A DNA stretch of 8,205 nt, taken from positions 1 to 8,205 of the forward strand of contig JAJYFQ010000026.1 of assembly GCA_021785375.1 (NCBI GenBank). Direction: 5' to 3'. Below the pieces are notes generated by a model that saw only the letters and a list, made by a program, of their open reading frames with translations, had not been told where the DNA came from and searched no databases. The DNA is from Microcaldota archaeon (lineage in GTDB: Archaea; Micrarchaeota; Micrarchaeia; Micrarchaeales; CABMGC01). The position numbers and the translations under genes were made by a program. This document shows, in pieces, positions 1-5,361 of the stretch (position 1 is the first letter of the stretch; every line of letters starts with the position of its first letter).

Positions 1-87
1 TGGAGCGTGAGCGGCCTGAGCCTGGTGCCCTCTCCCCCGGCGACTATTACGGCAGTGGTGACCTCCTTCTTCTCATCCAAAAAATGA
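1..87 (+). CDS. C-terminal end of an unidentified gene, cut by the window edge
   Basis: Frame 1 is open from the first base to a TGA at 85-87 and encodes 28 residues, ending PPATITAVVTSFFSSKK. Third codon positions are mostly G or C, as in the better-supported genes of this window, and the frame closes before an A/T-richer intergenic stretch. These points favour a real gene tail. The peptide is rich in Ser, Thr and Pro with a hydrophobic patch and a basic end, but is too short to assign a family. A competing frame starting at base 3 stays open to about 243, but its product is Arg/Gly-rich and has less gene-like codon use. No function is proposed. Confidence 0.35.
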   Translation, partial: WSVSGLSLVPSPPATITAVVTSFFSSKK

Positions 88-232
88 CCCCGATGACCGG
101 CAGTAGGACATGGCAAGGAAGATTAAAAAGGCTTTCAGGGCGATGCGTTGGCGCACGCAGGGCATCGGGACCGGAGGGCCCTGAGTTGCAAAATAACAAC
201 ATTCTGTCCGGTTTAGAGTCTCCCAGCAAATG

Positions 233-240
233 TATTTATA
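233..240 (+). promoter_or_regulatory. Probable TATA box for the first carbonic-anhydrase-like gene
   Basis: The sequence TATTTATA lies in a locally A/T-rich stretch. A transcript starting about 25 bases downstream would begin near 262-266, after the GTG at 259 and before the ATG at 283, which supports the ATG as the start. The rest of 88-282 shows no gene I can support. Confidence 0.5.
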
Positions 241-282
241 GATGAAGAACCATGGTATGTGTGTAATCCTAAGGCGAGATCC

Positions 283-1194
283 ATGACAGATAGCGGAGAG
301 TATCCTTCAGAGAGCCCCAACAACGTAGTGTTCAAGTCGTTTGCCAGAAACCCTGACCATCCTGCCGGAAGGCAGGCGGATATAGGGGTTACGGTGGCGA
401 TAGGCTGCATGGACCGGCGCCTCGTCTCCATACTGAAGCTCTTCGGGGACACGTCAACCCCGCTGGGATGGAGATTGGGGCAGCTCGACTCGTTATTCAG
501 GGACGAGTACAGGGGGAGCGGGGCCAAGGAGTACCACCTCGTGCAGAAGCTGCTCAGGGAGACGAATTCCGGAACAACGATAATACTCAGCAATGCCGGG
601 GCGAACGTGAACGGACTCGTTGAGACGCTGGACGAGATCCAACGGGCGTACGCGCGCATGGGGGGCATAAAGAAGATGATCATATTCACGCACAACACCT
701 GCGGAGGCATGGCGGAGTTGGCCATGAAGCTGGTGGAGGGAAAGTCGGACATAATAACCAGGCACTTCGGCGCGCACGACTACGGCCCCGTCCTTGCCCG
801 CAGGAGGGAGGGGGAGCACGACTCGAGCTCCGCGCACGGGGTCAGGGAGGTGAGGCTGGCTGTGGAGGGAATAAACCAGCGTGTGCAGGAGGGAAGGGCC
901 ATGCGGTACTGCAATAACGTTACCGGAGTGGCGATAAGGGTCGAGCAGCTCGCATCGTACGATGAGGATAGGATGCTCATGAGGAAGGGCGTAAGGTCGG
1001 AGCACTGGCTGGTGACGAACACCTATGGGATCGGGAAGTACACCCAGAGCTTTGACGGGACTCCGGAGAACGAGACCTATGGCATAGTGGGCAGGCAGAG
1101 GGACGTGCAGGTCGACCTGGCGATCGCGCAGAAGCTGGGCATGGCGGTTATGATAGACAGGAGGAAGCAAAGGGTAAGGCAAGGCAATATATAA
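283..1194 (+). CDS. Beta-carbonic-anhydrase-like protein, long divergent paralogue
   Basis: This protein of about 303 residues carries the beta-class carbonic anhydrase signature: CMDRR at residues 42-46 (zinc Cys42, Asp44-Arg46 dyad), SNAGANV at 103-109, and HNTCGGM at 137-143 (zinc His137 and Cys140). The family interconverts CO2 and bicarbonate in the cytoplasm, and these residues resemble those of methanogen Cab proteins (CMDSRL, KNAGN, HTDCG). Compared with its downstream neighbour it has an insertion of about 35 residues between CMDRR and NAGA, rich in Gly, Arg and Leu. The residue before the second zinc Cys is Thr rather than Asp, and a region of about 160 residues follows the zinc site. 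I chose the ATG at 283 over the GTG at 259 because AAGGCGA lies just upstream and the TATA spacing fits. The zinc site is seen. That the protein is a true carbonic anhydrase is inferred, and the enzyme could act on another substrate. Confidence 0.78.
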   Translation: MTDSGEYPSESPNNVVFKSFARNPDHPAGRQADIGVTVAIGCMDRRLVSILKLFGDTSTPLGWRLGQLDSLFRDEYRGSGAKEYHLVQKLLRETNSGTTIILSNAGANVNGLVETLDEIQRAYARMGGIKKMIIFTHNTCGGMAELAMKLVEGKSDIITRHFGAHDYGPVLARRREGEHDSSSAHGVREVRLAVEGINQRVQEGRAMRYCNNVTGVAIRVEQLASYDEDRMLMRKGVRSEHWLVTNTYGIGKYTQSFDGTPENETYGIVGRQRDVQVDLAIAQKLGMAVMIDRRKQRVRQGNI

Positions 1195-1195
1195 G
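1188..1195 (+). promoter_or_regulatory. TATA box over the stop codon of the upstream gene
   Basis: TATATAAG overlaps the TAA stop at 1192-1194. A start about 25 bases downstream falls near 1217-1221, after the ATG codons at 1199 and 1203 and before the ATG at 1236. This suggests the second carbonic-anhydrase-like gene has its own promoter and starts at 1236. Read-through from the first gene remains possible. Confidence 0.55.
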
Positions 1196-1235
1196 ATAAT
1201 GTATGATCCTCATACAGAAAGAGAAGGTCTTAGGA

Positions 1236-1952
1236 ATGGACGGTTCTGATTCTGCGAACAGGCTCGTGATATCGTGCATGGACAGAAGGCTCAGCGGGTA
1301 TCTCGACTCGAAGTATAACGATGGGAAGACCCTATTCCTGAGGAATGCCGGGGCGAACGTGAAGACGCTAGGAAATTCAATACTCTCGATCCTCAAGTCC
1401 AACGGGATAACGAAGGTTGTCATAGCGCCGCACACAGACTGCGGGGCGATGGGATATGTGGAGAAGGTGCTCACCGGCGCCGCAACTCCGAGTCCTCAGC
1501 TCGACGAGGCTCTCGTGAGCCAGTTCAAGGGATCGCAGCACGAGAACAGGGACGAGCTCGAGCGTGATGTCAATCCGATGACGCAGAGGGTCGAGTTCGA
1601 CGATGCTGCCGGAGACTCTGCCGATGGCATAGAGGTCTCCACCGACCTGATAGAGATCTCCAAGCTCGAGATACCGGCGCATGAGGGTGAGCACATCCTG
1701 ACGATCACCAGGCCATCGGCCATTCCGTACGGCGATCTGCTGAAGAGGTACAGCGGTGTAGGCATGTTCGACTCGTACTTCGTCCAGTCCGGCTCCGTGA
1801 GCGACGTCTCCCCAGACATCGAGCTCGCGATCACCGGCCTTCACATCTCGGACGTGAGGCTCGTGAGCACAGGCGGGGAGGACCTCTCAAAGGACCTGGA
1901 GTACCTGAAGGCGCAACCGTATGCATCATCTGCCCGTTTCTCGCTCCTCTGA
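1236..1952 (+). CDS. Beta-carbonic-anhydrase-like protein, shorter paralogue
   Basis: This product of about 238 residues has the compact beta-carbonic-anhydrase core: CMDRR at 14-18 (zinc Cys14, Asp16-Arg18 dyad), LRNAGANV around 35-42, and HTDCGAM at 66-72 (zinc His66 and Cys69). HTDCG matches methanogen Cab-type enzymes exactly, but the residue before it is Pro where Gly is usual. It lies 41 bases after the first paralogue on the same strand and shares CMDRRL and NAGANV with it, so an old tandem duplication is likely. After the zinc site come an acidic stretch (about 100-145) and a C-terminal part whose DIELAITGL matches DVQVDLAIAQKLG near the end of the first gene. The ATG at 1236 follows GAAGGT at a normal spacing and begins the conserved core 13 residues before Cys14. 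An ATG at 1203 would add 11 residues. Reversible CO2 hydration is the inferred role. Confidence 0.8.
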   Translation: MDGSDSANRLVISCMDRRLSGYLDSKYNDGKTLFLRNAGANVKTLGNSILSILKSNGITKVVIAPHTDCGAMGYVEKVLTGAATPSPQLDEALVSQFKGSQHENRDELERDVNPMTQRVEFDDAAGDSADGIEVSTDLIEISKLEIPAHEGEHILTITRPSAIPYGDLLKRYSGVGMFDSYFVQSGSVSDVSPDIELAITGLHISDVRLVSTGGEDLSKDLEYLKAQPYASSARFSLL

Positions 1953-2041
1953 TACCGCTTGACGGTTTGGTCTGGTTGTCCACTCTCATTTTAGGAAGGA
2001 GGAGGATGTCGCTTTACATTCTGTATGGGAATATGGAGGGG

Positions 2042-2049
2042 TTAAATAC
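2042..2049 (+). promoter_or_regulatory. TATA box for the glycosyltransferase gene
   Basis: TTAAATAC closely matches the archaeal TATA consensus. It predicts a transcript start near 2070, which lies after the ATG codons at 2061 and 2064 but before the one at 2079. Otherwise 1953-2041 holds a GGAAGGAGGAGG purine stretch at about 1994-2005 and nothing else I can support. Confidence 0.5.
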
Positions 2050-2078
2050 GTTGCATTCCAATGATGGACGAGGATCTC

Positions 2079-2666
2079 ATGGACAGTCCGTCAGAGTGTT
2101 TCATAGTCTCTATACCGACTCCGGACAACAGGGCCGTGCCGAAGAGCGTGATGGACCTGACCACCGTTGCGACGGCGCTGAACAGGAAGCTGATACTGAA
2201 CGTCCAGACCGCTTCGGGCATCGCGAACGGAAGGCAGAAGTGCCTCAATGCGATCAGGGATCTCTTTCCCGGAGAGGAGAGCGCCTACACCTTCTGGCTG
2301 GACTCCGACATATGCATAACGTACCCGAACCAGATAGCGGACTTCGTCCTCGAGGCGGAGAGGTCCGGGCTCTCGTTCACCGCGAACTACCACGCGATAG
2401 ACAACAACACCGGGAAGATATGGAACACAGTGAAGAAGTCTGGTGAGGAGAGCTACACCGACGATGAGCTTAAGGCAGCGAAGCCCTTCGAGCTCAGGTG
2501 CGCGTACGCCGGCCTTGGGCTCTGCTATGTGAAGGCGCCGCTCTCGTACAGGTTCAGGACCGAGGGGCATGTCCTGGAGGACCACCTCTTCTTCAAGGAG
2601 AATCCCGGGATAGACCTGAGGTACGTGCCGATCCCCAACTACCACATGAAGACCGTCTATATCTGA
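2079..2666 (+). CDS. Short GT-A-fold glycosyltransferase-like protein
   Basis: The product is about 195 residues. From the N-terminus it shows a beta strand, CFIVSIPTPD (7-16), suited to nucleotide-sugar binding; the segment TASGIANGRQKCLNAI (44-59), which resembles the Asn/Arg-containing helix of small GT-A enzymes; a DXD-type metal motif in FWLDSDICI (Asp75-Ser-Asp77), preceded by bulky residues as is typical; and near the C-terminus AGLGLCYV and LEDHLFFKEN, placed like the acceptor/catalytic acidic motif of GT2-like enzymes. There is no signal peptide or membrane segment. It is shorter than most glycosyltransferases and appears to be a bare catalytic domain. The ATG at 2079 has GAGG five bases upstream and fits the TATA box. 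Starts at 2061 or 2064 would add five or six residues. Donor, acceptor and pathway cannot be read from the sequence. A role in surface glycan or protein glycosylation is a guess. Confidence 0.72.
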   Translation: MDSPSECFIVSIPTPDNRAVPKSVMDLTTVATALNRKLILNVQTASGIANGRQKCLNAIRDLFPGEESAYTFWLDSDICITYPNQIADFVLEAERSGLSFTANYHAIDNNTGKIWNTVKKSGEESYTDDELKAAKPFELRCAYAGLGLCYVKAPLSYRFRTEGHVLEDHLFFKENPGIDLRYVPIPNYHMKTVYI

Positions 2667-2699
2667 CCGCAGCACTTATCGACCCTGCTATCCGTTTAA

Positions 2700-2840
2700 G
2701 AGAGTTACTCCATCGATTCCCCAGACACGGGGCTTGCGGTCCTCAACTTCTGCAACAACACCGAGGCGATGCACATAGCGCTCTTTCTGAGGGTCATTTC
2801 GATATGGAGTCGCACGTGCTCAGAGATGGCATCTCTGCAG
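2700..2840 (+). pseudogene. Possible broken gene start, glycosyltransferase-like
   Basis: A frame open from 2700 to a TAG at 2838-2840 contains IDSPDTGLAVLNFCNNTEAM and then drifts into unrecognisable sequence. The first 25 codons (about 2712-2785) have strongly G/C-ending codons like the genes nearby. The AVLNFCNNTEAM segment resembles the first strand of GT2-type glycosyltransferases. The opening DSP also matches the start of the upstream glycosyltransferase (MDSP), with ATC where an ATG would be. A T/A-rich TTTAAG lies just upstream. This could be the remnant of a second glycosyltransferase cut off after its first strand and helix, or a chance reading frame. The rest of 2667-2948 shows no intact gene. 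Confidence 0.3.
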
Positions 2841-2948
2841 TAGCAAAGAACAGGCGGACAAGATCATACGAATTCCGGTTCATGCCGCTTAGACATCCCT
2901 GTAAGAGCATCCGCAACATTCCTGAATTATCAGAATCATGGTCCGATT

Positions 2949-3023
2949 CGGGCATGACGGGATTTGAACCCGCAGCTTACGGCTCCGCAAGCCGCCGTGC
3001 TATCCAAGTTACACCACATGCCC
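2949..3023 (-). tRNA. tRNA-Arg (anticodon GCG)
   Basis: The 75-base sequence folds into a full cloverleaf. The acceptor stem is GGGCATG with CATGCCC, followed by discriminator G73. The D stem is GTGT/GCAC with GG in the loop and A20, the arginine identity base. The anticodon stem is GCGGC/GCCGT around loop TTGCGGA, giving anticodon GCG for codon CGC. The T stem is GCGGG/CCCGT with loop TTCAAAT. Positions 15 and 48 (A and T) form the Levitt pair. There is no intron, and CCA is not encoded, so it must be added enzymatically. It stands alone on the - strand, divergent from the small basic protein gene. Confidence 0.95.
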
Positions 3024-3050
3024 ATGGCATTAGACTCTTTCCGCTCGGTC

Positions 3051-3059
3051 TATTTATAT
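3051..3059 (-). promoter_or_regulatory. TATA box for tRNA-Arg
   Basis: On the - strand this reads ATATAAATA, a near-consensus archaeal TATA element ending 27 bases before the mature tRNA 5' end. Transcription would start within a few bases of the tRNA, leaving a very short leader for RNase P. Confidence 0.7.
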
Positions 3060-3088
3060 GTAGCGTTTTTGTTTTTGTCGATATAGGG

Positions 3089-3179
3089 GACGGAATTGCC
3101 GTCGAGCCGATGACCCGAAACGGGACGATTTTGGACAAAAGTCTCGTCGTATTCCCATGTATTTGATGACGGCACCGTC
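3089..3179. repeat. Cluster of small inverted repeats between divergent promoters
   Basis: Two inverted repeats share the same arms: GACGG-AATTG-CCGTC at 3089-3103 and GACGG-CA-CCGTC at 3168-3179, each followed by GAG. Between them lie CCCG-AAA-CGGG (3114-3124) and a GACGA...TCGTC pairing that encloses GAC-AAAA-GTC. The cluster occupies most of the gap between the tRNA promoter and the TATA box of the small basic protein gene. The arms could be operator half-sites or part of a structured RNA. I see no matching promoter for a separate RNA. Confidence 0.4.
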
Positions 3180-3189
3180 GAGAAACAGG

Positions 3190-3197
3190 TATATAAA
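3190..3197 (+). promoter_or_regulatory. TATA box for the small basic protein gene
   Basis: TATATAAA is a consensus archaeal TATA element. The expected transcript start near 3217-3220 leaves a leader of about 11-14 bases, just enough to hold the AGGTGA ribosome binding site at 3220-3225, five bases before the ATG. This is one of the best promoter and ribosome-site combinations in the window. Confidence 0.7.
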
Positions 3198-3230
3198 CAC
3201 ATACGTCGATATGAATATCAGGTGAATTGA

Positions 3231-3467
3231 ATGGCAGAAAGATTGACAAAGGAGAAAGTGGACAGGGAAGACGGATATCTGTACTACCTCGGTAAGGACG
3301 GATATGCGTGGAGGACACCAATGAAGAACAACCCTAGGGGAAGAAAGTCCAAGGTTGGAAGCGAGAAGGTCAGGAGAGAGGAAGGATTCCTCTACTTCAT
3401 AGACAAGAGCGGATACGTAGCAAGGACCAAGATGAACAGGAGGGGAAGAGTCTCAAGAAGGAGATAA
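3231..3467 (+). CDS. Small basic protein made of two copies of one motif
   Basis: This 78-residue, Lys/Arg-rich protein contains the same unit twice. Residues 8-32 contain EKVDREDGYLYYLGKDGYAW and residues 45-68 contain EKVRREEGFLYFIDKSGYVA. Shared positions are E-K-V-x-R-E-[DE]-G-[YF]-L-Y-[YF], then K-x-G-Y-x-x-R-T. Each unit ends in a basic Gly/Arg tail (NPRGRKSKV and RRGRVSRR). There is no signal peptide or membrane segment, so it is probably cytoplasmic, and the basic tails suggest nucleic acid or ribosome binding. I believe similar small proteins occur in other DPANN archaea, but I cannot assign a function. Its consensus TATA box, ideal AGGTGA site and strong T-tract terminator suggest high, independent expression. 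Its codons use AGA, AGG and GGA more heavily than the neighbours, consistent with a highly expressed gene. Confidence 0.85.
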   Translation: MAERLTKEKVDREDGYLYYLGKDGYAWRTPMKNNPRGRKSKVGSEKVRREEGFLYFIDKSGYVARTKMNRRGRVSRRR

Positions 3468-3493
3468 TCCCGCAGCCCGGTTTACGGTCTAGG

Positions 3494-3557
3494 TCTTTTT
3501 TTTCTTTTCCTTTTTTCTTTTTCTATTCCTTTATTTCTTATTCTTCTTCTTTGTTTT
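3494..3557 (+). terminator. Long T-rich transcription terminator
   Basis: Starting 26 bases after the small basic protein gene, about 60 bases are almost entirely pyrimidine, with runs of T8, T4, T6 and two of T5. Archaeal RNA polymerase terminates at such U-tracts without needing a hairpin. The tract also separates this gene from the convergent DUF3592 gene on the other strand, where it reads as A-rich and should not terminate. Confidence 0.75.
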
Positions 3558-3593
3558 TGCCTTGTGGTCAGAGTATGGCCAGTCCATGGGCCT

Positions 3594-4019
3594 CTACGGA
3601 TTTCCCCTCATGCGCAGAAGGCCCATCAGGCCGAACAGGACCGCCGCAACTCCGATGAACGTATAAACTACGCTATCGAACTGCAAACCCCTCGTCGTGA
3701 GGCTCTGGCCAGGATCGCGCGGGTTGTAGTAGAGGCCGAAGGTCCATCCGGAAGTCAGTATCGTGCTTGATACGGTCGTTTCACCATAAAACGTGCTCCC
3801 ATTGGCCGTATAGCTATAAGTGAGAACTGTCGGGTGGTTGCAGGTTCCGCGGTTGCATTGGGTAAGCACGCTGGAGTTCACTACGGTTGCAGTGTCAGAG
3901 GGCCAACTTGAACTCGCAATCTCCTCAATCATCAATGGGACCCCATAGATGACAAGGGCAAGACCGAACAGGATCAGCAGCGCAAGAAAGGCAAACGTGC
4001 TTTTTCTTCCCAATGGCAT
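3594..4019 (-). CDS. DUF3592-type two-pass membrane protein
   Basis: This 141-residue protein has a hydrophobic segment at about 9-31, a polar middle domain, and a second hydrophobic segment at about 117-135 with a short basic tail (RMRGNP). The middle holds the DUF3592 pattern: SWPSDTATVVNS (38-49), a TYSYTANGSTFYGE strand pair (67-80), and LYYNPRDPGQSL (96-107), whose YNPxDP is the most recognisable family motif. The basic residues RK before the first segment suggest that both ends lie inside and the middle domain faces outward. Cys55 and Cys60 (QCNRGTC) could form an external disulfide. The family's function is unknown. It is a single-gene unit, 64 bases from the start of the ankyrin gene's 3' side. 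Confidence 0.8.
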   Translation of the reverse strand: MPLGRKSTFAFLALLILFGLALVIYGVPLMIEEIASSSWPSDTATVVNSSVLTQCNRGTCNHPTVLTYSYTANGSTFYGETTVSSTILTSGWTFGLYYNPRDPGQSLTTRGLQFDSVVYTFIGVAAVLFGLMGLLRMRGNP

Positions 4020-4040
4020 AGTAGCGCTTACCTCGGTGTA

Positions 4041-4048
4041 GTATAAAA
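4041..4048 (-). promoter_or_regulatory. TATA box for the DUF3592 gene
   Basis: The - strand reads TTTTATAC, followed 21 bases later by the ATG at 4019. A start about 25 bases from the box would fall at or next to the ATG, so the message is probably leaderless or nearly so. Confidence 0.5.
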
Positions 4049-4083
4049 CATTTTCGCTTCAACTCCTCGGTCCGTGCCGTGCG

Positions 4084-5166
4084 CTACCCGCCGGATCCGC
4101 TCCCGAACCTGTTCTCGAACATCGCGGCGCCTACGGAGTTCAGGTCCCTCTCCGAACGCCTCAGCCTGAAGAGCGCCTCGCAGGACTCCCTCCACGCGTT
4201 GTCTATTGCGCCGATCACGTGCTCCACAGCTTCGGTCTCGGCGTTCACGCCGAAGAGATCAAGGCGGTGCCTCTCAACCTCATCCGCCATCAATTCCCAC
4301 GCATCCGAGAGCCCGCAGCCGGAGACCTTCTCGAACATGGGGCCCAGCTTCTCGATGCCCTCCATGAACTCATCCGGAGCTGCCGTGCTCGAGACAACCG
4401 TCCTCCTGAGATCATCGAGCAGAACGATCATCCCTGACAGGATATCGCCGTCCCTCTTCATTATCTCCAGCATGTCGGAGTTGAGCCTGATCTCCTCGTC
4501 GGTTATGCCCGACCTATCCCTGGCAAGCTTGATCATCCTGGCAATGAGCCTGCCCCGCTCGTCCATTCCCTGGGGCTCCTCTTCGGGGTCCCTGCGGAGC
4601 TCCCCGAGCCTTATGTTCCTCACCCTTGCGAAGTTCCTTATCGCATCGACGCACTCCGCAAAGCCTCCCTCCTCGGCCAGCCCCGAAGCGTGCTCCATCA
4701 CCTCGATGGCATTGTCCGAGCTTGTCAGGAAGACGTTCACGGCGTCGGCCTTGCCGTATAATGCTGCCAGCTCAAGGTAGCTGAATCTGACCATGAAGGT
4801 CTCTCCGCTGGCGATGTCATGTGCAGGAACCCCGACCTTCCTCTCCAGGTCGGCGCCCCTCTCCACCATGAGCCTGCACATCGCACCGTCGCTCATCACG
4901 ACCGCGTAGTCAAGCGGCGCAGTGAGGCCCGCGACCAGCTCCGGCATGGCTGCGTTCACGCTCACTCCCGCGTCAAGGACCTTTCCAACGAGCTCCGTGC
5001 TCCCGGAATCGATCGCACATGCCAGCAGCGTGTGGCCGTGGTCGTTAGACCTCCTGGCAATTGAGGGGTGGTTCTCTATCGCGTTTATCGCCTTCCCTAT
5101 CTCCTTCCTCTCGACCATCCTGAGTATGCTCCTCTCGAGTAGGGACTGCTGCTTCTGGGTAACCAT
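4084..5166 (-). CDS. Ankyrin-repeat protein with long helical C-terminal region
   Basis: The first 150 of 360 residues hold about three ankyrin-like repeats: residues 41-73 (DHGHTLLACAIDSGSTELVG then VLDAGVSVNA), 81-110 (LTAPLDYAVVMSDGAMCRLM then VERGADLERK) and about 127-150 (SYLELAALYGKADAVNVFLT). The T-x-L-x-x-A and L-x-x-G-A-D hallmarks are clear, although the linkers are degenerate. Such repeats bind other proteins. Residues from about 190 to 345 are charged, helix-rich and without recognisable motifs, and the protein ends in a flexible GSGSGG. There is no signal peptide or membrane segment, so it is probably cytoplasmic. The ATG at 5166 has only a weak ribosome site, a GGAGGGG about 20 bases upstream being too far. 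The gene ends before the DUF3592 promoter and is not coupled to it. The partner is unknown. Confidence 0.8.
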   Translation of the reverse strand: MVTQKQQSLLERSILRMVERKEIGKAINAIENHPSIARRSNDHGHTLLACAIDSGSTELVGKVLDAGVSVNAAMPELVAGLTAPLDYAVVMSDGAMCRLMVERGADLERKVGVPAHDIASGETFMVRFSYLELAALYGKADAVNVFLTSSDNAIEVMEHASGLAEEGGFAECVDAIRNFARVRNIRLGELRRDPEEEPQGMDERGRLIARMIKLARDRSGITDEEIRLNSDMLEIMKRDGDILSGMIVLLDDLRRTVVSSTAAPDEFMEGIEKLGPMFEKVSGCGLSDAWELMADEVERHRLDLFGVNAETEAVEHVIGAIDNAWRESCEALFRLRRSERDLNSVGAAMFENRFGSGSGG

Positions 5167-5217
5167 ATTATCATCATTCCCGCGCGCCCCTCCACGGGTG
5201 CAACTGGCGGTAGAATC

Positions 5218-5248
5218 GATAAAAAGAGTCTGCGTCCAGCTATTTAAA
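5218..5248 (-). promoter_or_regulatory. Two candidate TATA boxes for the ankyrin-repeat gene
   Basis: On the - strand, TTTAAATA at 5241-5248 is a full consensus box and would start a message near 5219, giving a leader of about 50 bases. A weaker TTTTTATC at 5218-5225 would start one near 5195. The sequence alone does not decide between them. Confidence 0.45.
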
Positions 5249-5287
5249 GATGCTCTAAGCTTTTGGAGACCAGCCCAGCTGAAGGGT

Positions 5288-5336
5288 CGTTAAAATAAAA
5301 AAGAAAGAGAGACCACGGGCAAAAAGCCCGATGGTC
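5288..5336 (-). terminator. Hairpin plus T-tract terminator after the pilin-like gene
   Basis: On the - strand, starting 26 bases after the pilin stop, GACCA-T-CGGGC and GCCCG-TGGTC pair as a ten-base-pair stem with one bulged base around a TTTTT loop (5311-5336). It is followed by TCTCTTTCTTTTTTATTTT. This resembles a bacterial-style intrinsic terminator and also has the U-rich tail that archaeal polymerase needs. It isolates the pilin-like gene from the ankyrin gene. Confidence 0.7.
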
Positions 5337-5361
5337 CTTTTTGAAACTTATTCCGCTGCGG

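Noticed and set aside
110..184. A 24-codon + strand frame starting MARKIKKAF
   Set aside because: The basic start is tempting, but it is too short, has no promoter at the right distance and no convincing ribosome site.
47..229. A 60-codon - strand frame near the left edge
   Set aside because: It has no TATA box or ribosome site and no recognisable motif, and it overlaps the likely tail of a + strand gene.
493..1182. Antisense frame opposite the first carbonic-anhydrase-like gene
   Set aside because: The product is His/Pro/Leu-rich with no domain, while the opposite strand has the full zinc-site signature.
1967..2446. Open frame on the + strand with a GGAAGGAGGAGG purine stretch just before an internal ATG at 2006
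   Set aside because: It runs in a different frame across the glycosyltransferase gene. Its product is Arg/Gly/His-rich with no domain, and the purine stretch lies too close to the ATG for a normal ribosome site.
2091..2675. Long antisense open frame opposite the glycosyltransferase
   Set aside because: It is explained by the G/C-ending codons of the real gene, and the product has no recognisable motif.
2498..3166. Open frame of 222 codons on the + strand
   Set aside because: It begins inside the glycosyltransferase gene and runs straight through the tRNA gene, so it cannot be one real gene.
4079..4780. Long + strand frame rich in Ser, opposite the ankyrin gene
   Set aside because: Low-complexity shadow of the ankyrin gene, with no promoter or motif.
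5120..5180. ATGATGA on the - strand just before the ankyrin start, resembling a C box of a C/D guide RNA
   Set aside because: There is no matching CTGA D box or terminal stem at a suitable distance, and it overlaps the start of the coding region.
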